Part shown: positions 62,219-64,000 of the stretch, piece after piece
Layout: each line of letters opens with the position of its first letter
How positions within the stretch are numbered: the first letter of the stretch is position 1
Source: Novosphingobium sp. BW1
GTDB taxonomy: Bacteria; Pseudomonadota; Alphaproteobacteria; Sphingomonadales; Sphingomonadaceae
Reading direction: 5' to 3'
Assembly (NCBI RefSeq): GCF_008107685.1
Contig: NZ_VIRF01000078.1
Span: 248,001-312,000 of the forward strand
Length of the DNA: 64,000 nt
The notes under the pieces: generated by a model
Told to the model about the DNA's origin: nothing
Databases searched by the model: none
What the model saw: only the letters and a program-made list of their open reading frames with translations
Program-made: the position numbers and the translations under genes

Positions 62219-63523
62219 ATGAGACGCATTCTACAGGCTCTTCACAGCTTCGACTCATCGCTCGACCTTGCCCGCCGCCGCATCGCCACTGCCATCGGCG
62301 CGATCATCCTGGGGCTCATCGCCATTGCCTTTGCCTGGATGGGCGACAAGGCGCAGGAACTGTTCACCCGCTTCCAGTCCGACAATATCTACCTGACGCT
62401 TGTGCTTACGCCTTGCGGCTTTGCCGCGATCGTGTGGTTCACCAACCGTGTCAGCCCCGCCGCGCGTGGCTCGGGCATTCCGCAGGTCATGGCCGCGACC
62501 AAGAACCTCGACCTCGCCTACACCCGCCTCCTCACGATCCCCACCGCGGTCGTGAAGCTGCTGCTGACCGTGGGCGTTCTGCTCGTGGGCGGCTCGGTGG
62601 GGCGTGAAGGCCCCACCGTCCAGATCGCCGCAGCCATCATGGTGGCCTGCCACAAGGTGATGCGTGTCCCCATGACAGCGGGCGTGCTCATCGCAGGCGG
62701 CGCGGCCGGTGTCGCTGCCGCCTTCAACACGCCGCTGGCCGGCGTCGCCTTTGCCATCGAGGAACTTGCCTCCGCATTCGAGCAGCGCGTTGCCGTCCTC
62801 GTCATGGGCGCTGTCGTCATCGCCGGTCTCGTCTCGCTCGGAATTGCAGGCGACTATGTCTATTTCGGCGTCATGCACGAGACGCTGGAGCTGACCTCGG
62901 TGCTCGTCATCACGCCCGTGGCCGGGATCCTGGGCGGTATCGCAGGCGGCCTCTTTGCCCGCATCATGCTGTCCTTCGCGCGCAGCGGGCATCCGGCCTT
63001 CCAGGCCATCCGCAAGCGCCCGGTCCTCTCGGCCTTTGCCTGCGGCCTCGTCGTAGCCATCGTGGGCATCGCCACCGGCGGCGCGACCTGGGGGACAGGC
63101 TATGAAACGACCAAGATGATGATCGAGGGCGAAGCCACCCCTTCCGGCTGGTTCGGCCCCGCCAAATTCCTGGCGACTGCCGCGACGGCGGTCTCGGGAG
63201 CTCCGGGCGGCATTTTTGCCCCTTCTCTCTCCGTGGGCGCGGGCTTCGGTGAACTGCTCACGTTCGCTTTCCCCGATGACGCCATGCCCGCCGTCGTCCT
63301 CTTGGGTATGACCGGCTACTTCGTGGGCGTCGTACGCGCGCCGCTGACGGCCGTCATCATCCTCATGGAGACCACCGCCAACCGGGGCATGATCCTGCCG
63401 CTCTTCCTCACCGCCATCATCGCCGATGCGGCCAGCAAGCTGGTGTGCCAGACCAAGCTCTACCACGGGCTCTCGCAGGGCTTCCTGCGCCAGCGGGAGG
63501 ACAACCGCGAGCGGCAGGCCTGA
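62219..63523 (+). CDS. ClC-family chloride channel or H+/Cl- antiporter
   Basis: 434 residues from ATG 62219 (TTG 62201 is an in-frame alternative; neither has a good ribosome-binding site). Ten or more membrane helices and the ClC signatures GSGIPQV, GREGPTVQ with the gating glutamate, GGIFAPSLSVGAG, and AFAIEEL, whose second glutamate corresponds to the internal proton glutamate of antiporters. This suggests antiporter rather than channel activity. Confidence 0.9.
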   Translation: MRRILQALHSFDSSLDLARRRIATAIGAIILGLIAIAFAWMGDKAQELFTRFQSDNIYLTLVLTPCGFAAIVWFTNRVSPAARGSGIPQVMAATKNLDLAYTRLLTIPTAVVKLLLTVGVLLVGGSVGREGPTVQIAAAIMVACHKVMRVPMTAGVLIAGGAAGVAAAFNTPLAGVAFAIEELASAFEQRVAVLVMGAVVIAGLVSLGIAGDYVYFGVMHETLELTSVLVITPVAGILGGIAGGLFARIMLSFARSGHPAFQAIRKRPVLSAFACGLVVAIVGIATGGATWGTGYETTKMMIEGEATPSGWFGPAKFLATAATAVSGAPGGIFAPSLSVGAGFGELLTFAFPDDAMPAVVLLGMTGYFVGVVRAPLTAVIILMETTANRGMILPLFLTAIIADAASKLVCQTKLYHGLSQGFLRQREDNRERQA

Positions 63524-63573
63524 GCGTCGCCCCTCGCCCTCCCCGCCTCGTCGAGCCCTTCCTACCGCAAACA

Positions 63574-63609
63574 CAAAAAAGCCGCATTCCCGAAGGATGC
63601 GGCGTTTTT
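63574..63609. terminator. Bidirectional rho-independent terminator
   Basis: AAAAAAGCCGCATTCC ... GGATGCGGCGTTTTT between the ClC gene and the minus-strand tRNA-Arg cluster; works for both. Confidence 0.85.
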
Positions 63610-63634
63610 GATGCGGTGAACGCTTTGGAAGCCA

Positions 63635-63711
63635 TGGTGCGCCCGGAACGATTCGAACGTCCGACCCTCAGATTCGTAGTCTGATGCTCTATCCAGCTGA
63701 GCTACGGGCGC
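63635..63711 (-). tRNA. tRNA-Arg (anticodon ACG), copy 1
   Basis: 77 bases on the minus strand: acceptor GCGCCCG/CGGGCGC, anticodon stem TCAGA/TCTGA with loop CTACGAA giving ACG, CCA encoded. Confidence 0.97.
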
Positions 63712-63760
63712 ATATTCGCTTGGCTCTCTCCTAATGCGCAGACAAGTCATTCGAAGAGAA

Positions 63761-63837
63761 TGGTGCGCCCGGAACGATTCGAACGTCCGACCCTCAGATT
63801 CGTAGTCTGATGCTCTATCCAGCTGAGCTACGGGCGC
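63761..63837 (-). tRNA. tRNA-Arg (anticodon ACG), copy 2
   Basis: Identical to copy 1; 49-base spacer between them. Confidence 0.97.
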
Positions 63838-63882
63838 GCATATATTTGTTCTCCTGAACTCCAACAAACCATTCGGAGAAAA

Positions 63883-63959
63883 TGGTGCGCCCGGAACGAT
63901 TCGAACGTCCGACCCTCAGATTCGTAGTCTGATGCTCTATCCAGCTGAGCTACGGGCGC
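63883..63959 (-). tRNA. tRNA-Arg (anticodon ACG), copy 3
   Basis: Identical to copies 1 and 2; 45-base spacer. The promoter, and perhaps more copies, would lie past the right edge. Confidence 0.97.
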
Positions 63960-64000
63960 GTTGGAGAGGCGCCTCTAGAAAAGGAATCGGGGTCGGTCAA

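Noticed and set aside
63562-63867. Open frame across two tRNA-Arg genes
   Set aside because: Its internal repeat is just the tRNA sequence translated.
1-64000. CRISPR arrays, rRNA genes or a replication origin
   Set aside because: No regularly spaced repeats, rRNA sequence or DnaA-box cluster was seen anywhere in the window.

Overview
The window is GC-rich alphaproteobacterial chromosome, most likely Sphingomonadales (Novosphingobium/Erythrobacter-like). The assignment rests on a recG-sdhE-mfd neighbourhood, a DivL-type kinase with tyrosine in the H-box next to tsaE-amgK-murU-addB-addA, a PEP-CTERM 'cistern' protein, and several TonB-dependent receptor genes or remnants. No searches were run; all identities come from reading the sequence.

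Layout. 1-2.5 kb: 5' part of thyA (minus), a small secreted protein coupled to a multi-pass chemoreceptor, and tRNA-Pro(CGG). 2.5-8.7 kb: divergent C4-dicarboxylate module, dctB-dctD against dctA plus an outer-membrane barrel protein. 8.9-11.3 kb: a PEP-CTERM cistern gene behind a consensus -24/-12 promoter, and a PrsT-like TPR lipoprotein. 11.6-13.2 kb: a compact overlapping lysis-type cassette (amidase, holin-like protein, Rz-like spanin with an embedded Rz1-like lipoprotein) with no prophage around it. 13.2-23.7 kb: recG, a host-attachment-family gene, sdhE, mfd, an S10 peptidase, an EAL phosphodiesterase and nadK. 23.8-24.9 kb: tRNA-Asn followed by a decayed P4-type integrase, the scar of a lost island.

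24.9-31.6 kb: a probable iron-acquisition module (EF-hand protein, DUF4198, TonB, TonB-dependent receptor, then divergently DUF2271 and a flavoprotein reductase) with three similar Fur-box-like sites in the divergent promoter. 31.6-37.5 kb: a decaying accessory stretch holding a broken 2OG-Fe(II) oxygenase, an intact M14 peptidase, an IS5-family element lacking a recognisable left end, and two TonB-dependent receptor remnants.

37.6-64 kb is mostly housekeeping: GFA-family enzyme, secA, argJ, GST, inositol-monophosphatase family, trxA, the overlapping divL-tsaE-amgK-murU-addB-addA run (cell-cycle kinase, t6A synthesis, cell-wall recycling, recombination repair), ahcY with an upstream palindrome, peroxiredoxin, folE coupled to a phospholipase-D-family gene, a secreted duplicated-domain protein, a ClC transporter and three identical tandem tRNA-Arg(ACG) genes. 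Four-base stop/start overlaps recur and fix many of the starts given here.
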